From NCBI GenBank assembly GCA_036927565.1, contig JAYESD010000004.1:164459697-164523696 (forward strand): a stretch of DNA of 64,000 bases. The letters run 5' to 3'. This DNA comes from Tuctoria greenei. Its lineage: Eukaryota > Streptophyta > Magnoliopsida > Poales > Poaceae. Positions within the stretch are counted from its first letter, which is position 1; each line of letters starts with the position of its first letter. A program made the translations under genes and the position numbers. The notes under the pieces were generated by a model. That model was not told the DNA's origin. It searched no databases and worked only from the letters and a program-made list of their open reading frames with translations. This document shows, piece by piece, positions 10,740 through 20,999 of this stretch.

Positions 10740-13700
10740 TTATACTGCGATTGAGGACATTCCAGAAGGAGAACTTGTTCTAGCAAGCATGTTTACTTTA
10801 CATGATCAACCAGTAGTCGTTCTGTTTGACTCTGGAGCTACTCATAACTTTGTGAGCAAGTCTTTTGTGCTGAAACATCAAGTGCCAATTATGACTGTCT
10901 CACATCCTTTTCGTGTCAGTTCACCTAGAGGCAATATTTCAGCTAATGAGGTTGTTTATCGAGCACCTTTGTGCATGGGTGGAAGTATCTATCCGGTAAA
11001 CCTCATCATTTTGGAAGGTCAGCAGATTGACCTCATCTTGGGGATGTCATGGTTGACACATCATGGAGCTATCTTTGATATCAGCTCATGGATTGTCCAA
11101 CTGAATTCTCAATTCCATGGTAGCAACACTTTAAATCTTTTGGATACCGCACCAAGAGTCTCAGCGGTGCATCACACAAGTGCCATGAAGCTTGAGGGTA
11201 TCCCCATAGTGTGTGAATATCCAAACGTGTTTCTTGATTATCTTCCGGGCATGCCACCAGAACGTGACGTCGAGTTCAAGATTGAACTTACACTAGGAAC
11301 CATGCCAATCTCAAGGAAGCCGTATAGGATGGCACCGAAGGAACTTGCAGAATTGAAGGAGCAGCTGAGTGACTTATTGAGCAAGGGTTTTATTCGCCCA
11401 AGTTCATCACCTTGGGGTTGCTCCGCGTTGTTTGTGAAGAAGAAGGATGAGACTTTGAGGTTGTGTGTGGACTATCGTCCACTGAATGCGGTCACCATCA
11501 AGAACAAGTATCCACTACCACGCATTGATATCTTATTCGATCAACTAGTGGGTGCTAAGGTATTCTCAAAGATGGACCTTCGTTCAGGTTATCATCAGAT
11601 TAAGATTTGACCTGAGGACATTCCAAAAACCGCATTCTCTACGAGGTATGGGCTGTATGAGTACCTTGTCATGTCCTTTGGGTTGACCAATGCACCAGCT
11701 CACTTCATGTATCTCATGAATTCGGTGTTTATGCCGGAGTTGGACAAGTTTGTCGTTGTATTCATTGATGACATCTTGGTGTATTCTAAATCAGAAGAAG
11801 AACACGCTAAACACTTGCATATTGTATTGCAATAGTTAAGGGATCACAAACTGTATGCAAAGTTCAGCAAGTGTGAGTTTTGGATTGACCAAGTACCATT
11901 TCTAGGGCACATCACCTCGGCTAATGGTATTGCCGTTGATCCAAGCAAAATTGTACAAGTCCTGAATTGGAAATCTCCCAAGTTTGTACATGAAGTTCGT
12001 AGTTTCCTTGGCTTGGCTGGCTATTATTGGAGGTTCATTCCAAGTTTCTCAAAGATAGCTAAACCAATGATGGAACTACTAAAGAAGGGAACGATATATG
12101 TATGGACTAAAGAATGTGAAGAAGCATTTCAAGCTTTGGTGAAACACCTCACAATAGCACCGGTGTTGGCTCAGCCGGACACAACCAAACCATTTGATGT
12201 CTATTATGATGCATCTGGCATTGGTCTTGGTTGTGTACTCATGCAAGATAGAAGAGTGATCGCGTATGGATCCTGACAGCTTTGGAATCATGAACAACAT
12301 TATCCGACTCATGATCTTGAGCTCGCTACTGTGGTGCTTGCATTGAAGATGTGGAGGCACTATCTATTAGGCAATCTAGTGCATCTCTACACTGATCACA
12401 AGAATCTGAAGTACATTTTCACCTAGAAAGACTTGAATATGCGACAGTGAAGATGGTTGGAATTGATCAAAGACTATGAGATTGAGATCCACTACCGTCT
12501 TGGCAATGCAAATGTGGTTGCAGATGCGCTGAGCCGCAAGTATCATGTCAATCATCTGTCAATAATTTCAATGGAAGAGGATGAGCCGAGTTTATACTTG
12601 GTTCCATATGGAGCGCTCTACAATCTAGCCCTCATCCCTACCATCAGGGAAGATATTGTAGAGGCTCAGAAGGAAGACAAGGGAATGTCGCACATTCGAC
12701 GAAGAATGAAGAAGGGGGAGATGAAATGCTTTCGATGTGATGATCACGGTACTATTTGGTTTAAAGACCGTATAGTCGTACCCCATGACTTGGAGCTCCG
12801 AAAGAAGGTCTTGGATGAAGCACACCTATCCAGGTACTCTATTCATCCGGGTAGTAACAATATGTACTAGGATATGAAGAAGAAATGTTGGTGGTCCCGG
12901 ATAAAGCGAGAGATAGTGAAGTATGTATCCGAATGTGATACATGTCGGCGGGTGAAAGCCGACCATTTGAGGCAAGCCGGACAGTTACAACCCTTGAACA
13001 TACCGGCATGGAAGTGGGAAGACATCAGCATGGATTTCATCATAGGGTTACCCCTCACTTTCCGTAAGCATGATTCGATTTGGGTGATAGTTGATTGATT
13101 GACCAAGTCAGCTCATTTTATCCCTATCAACACCAACTATCGTGCTCCCAAGTATGCAGAGTTGTATATCACAAGGGTCATGTGCCTACATGGAGTACCC
13201 CACACTATCATTTCAGATCGTGGAGCCTAATTTGTTGCTCGATTTTGGGAGAAGCTCCACGCATCATTGGGTACCAAGTTGATTCGAAGCTCTGCTTATC
13301 ATCTGCAGACTGATGGTCAGACGGAGCGAGTAAATCAAGTCCTTGACGACATGCTACGAGCTTGTGCCATCCACCATGGTAAAAATTGGGATGATCATCT
13401 ACCATTGGCGGAGTTTTCATATAACAATGGTTATTAAGATAGTATCCAAATGGCGCCATATGAAGCTCTCTATGGCAGAAAGTGCCGCACACCATTGAAT
13501 TGGTGTGAGTCTGGTGAAAGAGTGATATATGGCATTGATCTTGTCCATGAAGCTGAAGAACGAGTGCGAGTGATCCAAGCCAATCTCAAGGCTGCTCAAT
13601 CTCGACAAAAGAGCTATGCGGATAAACAACGTCGACCTCTTCACTTCGACATTGGGGATCACATTTACCTTCGTGTATCTCCGATGAAAGGAATTCATCG

Positions 13701-14082
13701 TTTTGGAGTGAAGGGAAAGCTGGCTCCACGATTCATCGGGCCGTTCGCTATCACTGAGAAGTGCAGACATGTGGCCTATCGTCTGGAGTTACCAGCGTCT
13801 CTCTCTAGAATTCATAATGTATTCCACATCTCTTAGTTGCGGAAGTGTCTCAAATCCCAAGTTGAGGTCCGCTCAGAAGATCTTGACGTTCTACGGCCTG
13901 ATCTCACTTATTCTGAGCATTCTGTCAAGATCATCGATGAGAAGACTCGTACCACAAGAAACCGCACTTTGCACTTTTACAAAGTCTTGTGGAACAACTA
14001 TACCGCTGATGAAGCGACTTGGGAAAGCGAGGATTTTCTTAGATCGAACTATCCAGACTTGTTAGCGGCATATGTTCATTAG
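10735..14082 (+). pseudogene. gypsy-1 pol (PR-RT-RH-INT-chromodomain), stop-riddled
   Basis: A single reading frame holds for 3.3 kb with no frameshift. It shows protease with DSGAT (about 10828), reverse transcriptase with FIDD (about 11761-11775), RNase H with YYDAS (about 12200) and TDHKNL (about 12390), an integrase zinc region ending in CDTC (about 12940), and integrase catalytic residues near 13033 (D), 13217 (D) and 13325 (E). The C-terminal segment (about 13930-14060) has the FYKVLWNN..DEATWE pattern of a chromodomain. Ten premature stops lie at 11608, 11833, 12274, 12424, 12448, 12868, 13096, 13228, 13435 and 13834. Several fall where the family has Gln or Arg. The protein cannot be made as it stands. 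Confidence 0.92.
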
Positions 14083-14144
14083 ATCTTTTTTATTTATCCT
14101 TTCTATTATAATCTCGGGACGAGATTCTTTTAAGGGGGTAGGAA
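14083..14144 (+). other. Pol-LTR spacer and polypurine tract of gypsy-1
   Basis: A short spacer after the pol stop ends in AAGGGGGTAGGAA (about 14132-14144), a typical gypsy polypurine tract, immediately before the 3' LTR start TGTAAAATCC. Confidence 0.75.
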
Positions 14145-17100
14145 TGTAAAATCCCACTTAATTCTAAGTATGAAATTCAGTTGTCAGTTAAATTCAAATT
14201 TAATTGGGTTCAAGATATGGTCACGTACATAAACTTGAACCTATTCAATTCTTTATTCTTCTCATGTTTAAAATTTTATTAACATGAGAAACATACTTCA
14301 CCAATAATCTTAGAATAATTCAAATATCATCTTTGCAAAATTTTGGAATATTTGAATGGGGCTTGCTTGGGCAAATCAATTTATAGTACCTCATATACTC
14401 AAATAATCAAAATAGAATATAGCTACTATATACACATGCCCTGTCAAAAATATTCAAATCTAAGGCTATAAATTTTTCCATAGTCTTCTAAAATTACAAA
14501 TAAGCTCCTTGAAAAGTTTCATGAATTTTGAAATCCATTTGCTATTTTATTTGAGACGCTCAGCTAATTTGAGTCAAGTTTAAATTCAAATTCAAAATCT
14601 GGTCCAAATATACTTGAACATAAAGATCTGAACACACCATTATGTTCAACACGTTTTCTTGAGATATACATGAAGTTTCATGATTTTTGGAGTTCATTTA
14701 CTATTTTAAAATGAATTACTAAGTGGGCAGTGGCTGTAAGGCTGACTGGTGGGGCCCACCAGTCAGGAGCCCACGTGCAGCCGCAATCAAGCGTGTGCTG
14801 CGCACGCCACCGCGACAGCATGCATCAGCGCGACGGCGTTAGCTGTCCCTCCTCCAGATCACTACAAATATCACTCCCTGCTCCTCCTTATCACTTCCCC
14901 AGTTGAGTTTTCTTCCTTTCTCACGCTGAGCCGACGCTCTGCTCCATTTCGCTCCCGTGCGCCGTTTCCGACTGCTGGTGCCGCGCGTCCGTTGCCGGCC
15001 AACCAGAGGCCCTCGCGCCAAGCTCTCAACAGCAACGTGATACGCCACCCCCTCCTCTATCAACTGGTGAAACTTCGGTGATGTTTCCTAAACCATCGAC
15101 GGTGATTTTGCAGTTCCGCCGGTGGACCTCGGGAAGGACTCATCATCGCCTCTCTGTTCCACCGTCGCGCCCCCGACTAAGGCCACCTCAGCTCTCGACC
15201 AAAACATTAAAGTGGTGTGCCTGGACACGCTCTGCACGATGGTAAAAGTCGTTCCTCATTTACGTGAGTATCGAGCAACTTATCCAAGTTTTAATCTCGG
15301 CCGAAGCATATGAGCTCATTAGGTTTCCATTTCAATTCGGTGTGCACACTTAATTATTGTTCTCAATTGCTTGAGAATAGTTTCTTCATTTCCTTGCGCA
15401 ACCTCTCGAACTGGAATCATCAAAAATGATCAACCCTAGCTCTAGAATCATGAGTTTTTCCTTCCGCCATTGAGAAACCGCCCTTGTCGCTGTCGACAGT
15501 TGTTTGCCGTCGTTACACGACGATTTCACCTCCCTATCACTTCCCTCATGGTTCCAGGAGACTTCCCCAACCTTTTCCGAGGGTTTTAAGCCACGGGGCG
15601 ACGGTTCCGACATGGCCGGAACCCTAGCTGCCGCCGCCACCGATGCACCGCCGTTTCCGGCCGTCGGCAAGCTGCACCGACCCCACCATCGTGCTCGGCG
15701 CATGATTTTAGGGTTGGGTGCCCAAGACTAGGCGCTGCGGTGGCCGGGAACTTGGTTCCAGCGAGCCTCGCCGGAGCGTGCCGCCGCTGTAGCCCCGGGC
15801 GCCGCCGCGTCGGGAGGTTGACGATGACACCGCAGTCCCCACGTGTCAGCGTCTATTAGTCCCCCATCGGATCAGGTGTGGCCACGGGATTTGTTGTGGC
15901 TACGAGGTTATTCTCTGTGGCCCCCGTGTGTTTTGAGTGCCACTGGTCCATTTTAAAACAGTGGGACCCACTATTTAATTCAAAATTTCCCCTTGGAATT
16001 TAATTCCAGATTTGGCTCCAACTTAGAAAATCCATAACTCTCTGTAGATTGCTCCCAAAATCTTCAAAGAAATTTTTTTTGAAACCTCTTGATCTCTAGT
16101 TTCTGTTAGTACCATTTGGGATATATGAAAACCAGTTTTCAATTCTGTAGAATGCAATCTTTCCAAATACAAATAGATTTTTCCCAGCTGAACCTTCCAC
16201 TGGAAAATCCCCAAAATTCACATAAAATACTTTGTCCTGTTCTTGCATACCAGAAAATGTTTGGGTCTATTGAACCTGTATAACCTAATCAAATTCCAAA
16301 CTCATTTCTGCTGACTCAGTTATAAAATAGAACTGTAACCAGGAATTTAATCAAACTTCTAGATTCATTTTCTCTTAGTATACTTGCTCTAAAAAGCTCA
16401 AGTAAAATCCTGTATAACCCTTAAGATCTGAACTTTCAATTTGTACATTTAGTTTGGTATGAAAACCTGTATGACTTTCTGTATAATTCAATTGCCCTTT
16501 TCCTTCATTGAATTATTACAGATGTTCAATTGCTTTGTTATGTCCCAAATTTGATCTGAACCTTGCCTTAGTTATATACTAGCTCCTATAAAAATTTCAG
16601 ATTTATTAGACTTAATATCCTGGCCCGAATTCAATTCCCAATCTGAATGTTAATTGAGAAACTAAATTCAGTTATAAAATAATTCCAGAAATTCCTAGCA
16701 ACTTAAGAGTTCAATACCTCTTTCACAGAAACTTAGAAAATTGTAAAACCAATTTTCCTATAACCAGTGAGACCCCCTCTACATGATACCACCACTGGAA
16801 ATTTCGATCAAAATTTAGAGAATGTTATTACTTACCATAATTTTTAGGAACAACAAACTTCTTTGATCATCTCCTGTTCTTCGCAAGAGTATCTGTTGTA
16901 GTCCCTAAGATCTACCATAAAACTCCCAAAGCCAAAGAAGATCATTCACTCACTATAACCATAGTTAGAAGCTTATGAACTATATATTCATTATAATTTA
17001 CTAGCATTCATATATGCATGTCGTGTAGTGATCGATATTGACGAGAAGTGTCTCTTGGAGGAGAAGGCCAGGGTGTCCACTTGAAGTCCTTGGCAGAGTC

Positions 17101-18596
17101 TTCAGAGAAGAACCACTAACAATTGAAATTTAATCGGGTCGCAAACTAAGGCAAGCCCCAGTTTGCATTTAAGAGCTTTTCAAAGTTTTTCAGTTTTATT
17201 CATTTATGTCTTTAGTTGATATTGTGCATTACGTATAAGGTGTTTGATACTGCACTTGCATATCCACAAATCCTATTGGAGGGTTGGAAAGGTTTACAGC
17301 TTGACGTGTAGAACTGCCAATACTAATGTTGTAGATATACCGGTAGAAGTCGAGTAGTTAGAATCTACTTGCGAGATAGGAATAACAGTTCATACGAGGG
17401 TGAAAGATGAAAGAATGGCTTATGAAATGAATACGAGACCGGGCAGGGGAAATAGGAGTCGACGAGATGGAGTCTCGGGCGCATAGCCCTGCCTGTGTCG
17501 CTTGAGGACCGTGCCGTATGTGGCACCGTTGGGCAAGCTTGAACTGTACCGGTTGCATAATGGGATATGGGCCCAATAAACTGATGTAACTCCAGACTGT
17601 AGTGTGGAGACTCATCGGTTGTCCTTGAATGGAGATGCGAAGGCAGAAAGGTGTAAATCTCCTAGTGGAACGTTTTGACGTGTCCGTGTAGGGGACCTTT
17701 TGCTCGGGATGAAGAGGTTTATCGACATTGGGGTCTTGGGTGAAAGGTGGCCACGTATAACGTGGGGAGGTGAGCACGTATGTGTCTCCCACGCTGGTGT
17801 GCGTGACGTGCAGTCCGGGTGTGTCCTGATTGCAATCACCGTCCCTCGAGGTTATTTGAGTACCACTTGTCCGTCGCTGTCGTGACGTAGTAAATACTAA
17901 AGAAGCCAAAAGAATATGATGTATTGAATTATAATTGCTTTGCAACCTTGTGTGGCTTAGAGATAGCACAATTAAAATTTTACAGTTTCCCCATACTTTA
18001 GCTGTTATAGCATTATGTGCTTTGGACATGTCATATTATCGGTAAAGCGTTTCTTGTTTGATAGTGGAGTCTATGATGTGTCGTGCCTGAAGAATGTCCT
18101 TTGCTACTTAAAACATGATTATAAGGATCCACTTGTAGACGAGTATATTTATGCTATTCCTTACATATGGCTAGACTTTACCTTGCATATGTCTAGTGAG
18201 ACGGGTCAGTCTTGCTGAGCCTTATGCTCACATTTGCGGTTAACGAGTTTTTGCAGGTTATACCGTTGATGAAGGGCCTAATGACGATGCCTTATGCACT
18301 TTAGGGTTTACGGCTGAGTGAAGGCCCTGCACGCCGCCGAAATATGTGAGTGTTGCTAGTGTAAAGCGTCCGAGGGCATGGACAGCTTTACTCATGCATA
18401 GCTAGTGCTGAGAGTGTAGTATGATGTATAGACTTCTTTCCTACGTTATATATTGTAAAACTTCCGCTGTGTTTATAAATCAAAGACTTAGTATTGTATT
18501 TTGTTCTCGTTCTTTGCTTGTATATTGTTGGGTGCCGCATCGCACGGCACCACCCAATGAGATCCTTGGATGTCGGGATTCGGGTGTCCACAGACT
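14145..18596 (+). repeat. 3' LTR of gypsy-1 (about 4.45 kb)
   Basis: The start is set by the polypurine tract and TG; the end is set by similarity to bases 1-170. At about 4.45 kb it is very long even for Tekay-type elements. It contains a GC-rich promoter-like part (about 14740-15850), AT-rich stretches with no ORF (about 15960-17350), and a mixed part (17350-18430). I saw no nested element with its own TSD inside, so the length appears genuine, but an undetected old insertion is possible. ORFs within it, including a 223-codon one on the minus strand at 17358-18029, have no recognisable domain. Confidence 0.8.
14863..14870 (+). promoter_or_regulatory. Possible TATA box of the gypsy-1 LTR promoter
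   Basis: TACAAATA lies in an otherwise GC-rich stretch and is followed by pyrimidine-rich sequence and CG-rich exon-like sequence, as in plant promoters. The assignment is tentative. Confidence 0.3.
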
Positions 18597-19099
18597 GTGA
18601 GTGCAAATAGACAGAGACACCTTATGAGCTGTGTGAAAGAGCAGGCATCGAGCCAGCTAGCACCAGCTTCGAGTCCCACACAGGTCAGAGATATTTGGAA
18701 CCAGGTGTACTCGGAGGAGGCTCAGGAGCAGGGAGGATGCTTAGGAGCAGGCACAATGGAGGAGGCTCAGGAGCAGAGGAGGCTCTGGCGCAGGTCTTTG
18801 GGTCGTCTTCTAAGGGTGGACAAGGTGGTACTGAGGGTGGATAGAGTGGTACTGAGGGTGAAGAGAGCGGCGAAGAGGAAGATGATCCGGAACGAGATGC
18901 AAGGTTGGCATAGTTACAAGAGGCAGCACATGGGCAGAGTGATCGATGCCATTACAGGTATTTTTTTTTAATTATTTTATAAGCTATCTTATACATTTGG
19001 TTTTCTTGTCAACTGTAAGACCTATGTGTGCTGAATACATTGGCTTGTAGTGAATATACTTGCTTTGACGATAAAAGTTTTGAATATCACCAAAACACC

Positions 19100-19530
19100 T
19101 TTTTATCAAGGTCCGACTCTAGCTCTGAGCTACAACAAGGTCTGACGGTAGGTCCGGCTTGGTTTGGGTAGCTCCGTTACGTTCGATGCTAGGTCCGACT
19201 AGCTTTGGTCAGCTCCGATGAAGTTTTGTCTTTAGCTCCGGCATGTCTTTGATAGCTCCGGCATGTCTTTGATAGCTCCGGCATGTCTTTGATAGCTCCG
19301 ACATGATTTTGATAGCTCCGCCGTGTTTTTTCTAAGCTCCGAAGTTGATTTTTCTAGCTCCGGCTTTTGGGATTACTAGTTCTGACTAGTTCTGGTCAGC
19401 TCCGGCGCTAGGTCCTGCTAGTTTTGTAAGCTCCGGCGGGAGCTTGGTTGTACTAGTTTTGGTAATCTCCAGCGCTAGGTTCTACTAGCTTTTGTTAGCT
19501 CCGGCTCAAGGTCCGGGTTGCTCTGGCAAG
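19100..19530 (+). repeat. AGCTCCGG / GGTCCG motif array in the copia-2 LTR
   Basis: Short words of the form AGCTCCGGC or GGTCCGACT recur every 15-40 bp. Part is a tandem 20 bp repeat (TAGCTCCGGCATGTCTTTGA and variants). The same array is in the 3' LTR (about 27560-27990), lying upstream of the TATA box, in the U3 region where enhancers sit. Confidence 0.85.
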
Positions 19531-20318
19531 GTCAAGAACTTGACCGTAGTGCTTCTGCTTTTCATTTGCAATGTTTCGTACTTGCTTTACATTGTTGGAA
19601 AGATTGCTTAGTATTTATTTTCTAAGTTTTTGGTGCGTTTTGGTTGATATGGATGATATCGTGTTACTATGGTTTTGCAACATGCTTATGTGAGGTTCTC
19701 ACGTAGGGTGTTGTGTTCGGAACTAACTTGAGTCAAGTCGAGGACTTGGGCTCGTATGGATTGGTTGTTTATTCATGTGCAGGTGTTGCTTGAGTTCAAG
19801 ACATGGCTGGTGACGGGATCCATTGGACTAGTCTCGGGGAGGAGATGAGGTTCCAACAACCAAATTCAGGAGGAATTGTGGTTGAGCTGATCAGGAGGTT
19901 GCGCAGCATGATTGAATCAAGAACAATGCATATGAAGGTATCGTGGACGTCATTGGAAGATGTTTGCACGTGTGCAAGGAGTGAATGGACGTGGCTGCAT
20001 GGTTCCGAGGAATGATGAAGATATGTGGATGTAAAGAATTGGTCGGAAAGGTCCAACCGACTAGGTTATGGACTCAGGCTGCGGCTGAGTTGGGTTTGAC
20101 TCAATTATAGAAAGATTTGAGTTAGTTATGATAGCATTTCATGTGGGTCACAAATTTGAGTTGTTTAGGAATGTGGGATACGTTCCTAAGGTGTTTGGAA
20201 GTCTTAAGATTGCTTCTACCTGCGTATAGAAGAATCTTGAGCAGTTATGGAAAGTTACGATTCGTGATCTGAGTAGGATTGGCGTCCTAGTTGATATTGG
20301 GTTGGCCTAAGGGCTGGT

Positions 20319-20326
20319 TATATAAG
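20319..20326 (+). promoter_or_regulatory. TATA box of the copia-2 LTR promoter
   Basis: TATATAAG is followed by GCAAGGGAGCCC and is conserved at 28777-28784 in the 3' LTR. Confidence 0.6.
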
Positions 20327-20937
20327 CAAGGGAGCCCAGAGCTCGTGGTGCACGACTTTGGGGCTATTCCTCTTGTGTTCTATTGAATGAAATTCGTAGT
20401 TTGAAGGAACTTTTGTGCCTTGTTCGTCAGACTTGTTCCAGACAAGTTTTACTCGTCGAGTTTCTGGACAGCACTACCTTTTGTTGGTGGTTTTATCATA
20501 ACTCGAGTTTTACAGATCCAATTGACGTGATTCTTTTTGGGTTGTGTTCACAACTTGATTGTATATCATATGTCAAAATTTCACGGTCATTGGATTTATG
20601 GTCTATGATCTACACGAGTTTCTTTGCAGTGTTCCAGAACTGTTTTTTTCTCGGGTAGGGCAGATTGATCATTGTTTGATCTTTCGATCATAACTTGAGT
20701 TTTTCTCGACGGATTTGAGTGATTCTTTTTGTGTTGTCTTCGTGACTTGATTCTCTCTGATATATATCACTTTTGTCACGGTTAAACACGTTTATATTAG
20801 TCTCACACACGATTTCTTTAACAGATTGTTTTTCTGCCGAAAGGGTTTGGGGTTTAATTGTTTCCGCTGCGTAAGATTTTTAAATCTACCATTCACCCCC
20901 CCCTATGGTAGATTTTCAAGTGCTCTTCGATCCTACA

Positions 20938-20954
20938 ATTGGTATAAGATCCAC
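20938..20954 (+). other. Primer-binding site of copia-2
   Basis: ATTGGTATAAGATCCAC directly follows the LTR. It resembles ATTGGTATCAGAGC of SIRE elements with a few changes, so priming may be weakened. Confidence 0.7.
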
Positions 20955-20999
20955 GGTGCTCTAATATTTTTTATTTGCACGTGTTTTTTACTAATCATC

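Larger units (their letters stand above)
1..18596 (+). mobile_element. gypsy-1: Tekay-like Ty3/gypsy chromovirus, 5' end off-window
   Basis: The window opens inside the 5' LTR: bases 1-159 match 18427-18585 with only about 5 mismatches, so these are the ends of the two LTRs. A tRNA-iMet type primer-binding site follows at 171. Gag, protease, reverse transcriptase, RNase H, integrase and a chromodomain-like C-terminus follow in Ty3 order, then a polypurine tract at 14131-14144 and a 3' LTR from 14145. The integrase-last order and the chromodomain-like tail place it among chromoviruses; Tekay is the best guess and is an inference. Copia-1 is inserted at 1513-8600. The right flank (18597 on) matches an exon of the CACTA second gene, so gypsy-1 landed inside CACTA-1. 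Its own TSD cannot be checked because the left end is outside the window. Confidence 0.9.
19014..20937 (+). repeat. 5' LTR of copia-2
   Basis: It starts TGTAAGACCT and ends GATCCTACA. The first 500 bp hold a dense array of AGCTCCGG-like words, including four near-perfect copies of a 20 bp unit (about 19230-19320). A TATA box, TATATAAG, is at 20319-20326, and a run of C lies near 20896-20903. Confidence 0.95.

Noticed and set aside
14749..15731. GC-rich frames that look like the first exon of a host gene
   Set aside because: The stretch lies between the polypurine tract and the LTR end of gypsy-1, so it is LTR promoter and leader sequence unless the off-window 5' LTR lacks it.
17358..18029. 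223-codon minus-strand ORF
   Set aside because: It lies inside the gypsy-1 LTR, antisense to the element, with no recognisable domain; LTRs of this kind often contain chance ORFs.
18570..18971. 133-codon ORF starting in the LTR and running into CACTA-1
   Set aside because: Its start is in the gypsy-1 LTR and its frame differs from the one that matches the CACTA-2 second gene; it is a junction artefact.
19230..19330. Regular 20 bp repeats resembling a CRISPR array
   Set aside because: Units are directly adjacent with no spacers, the array is inside a plant LTR and is repeated in the 3' LTR; it is a tandem repeat of the promoter region.
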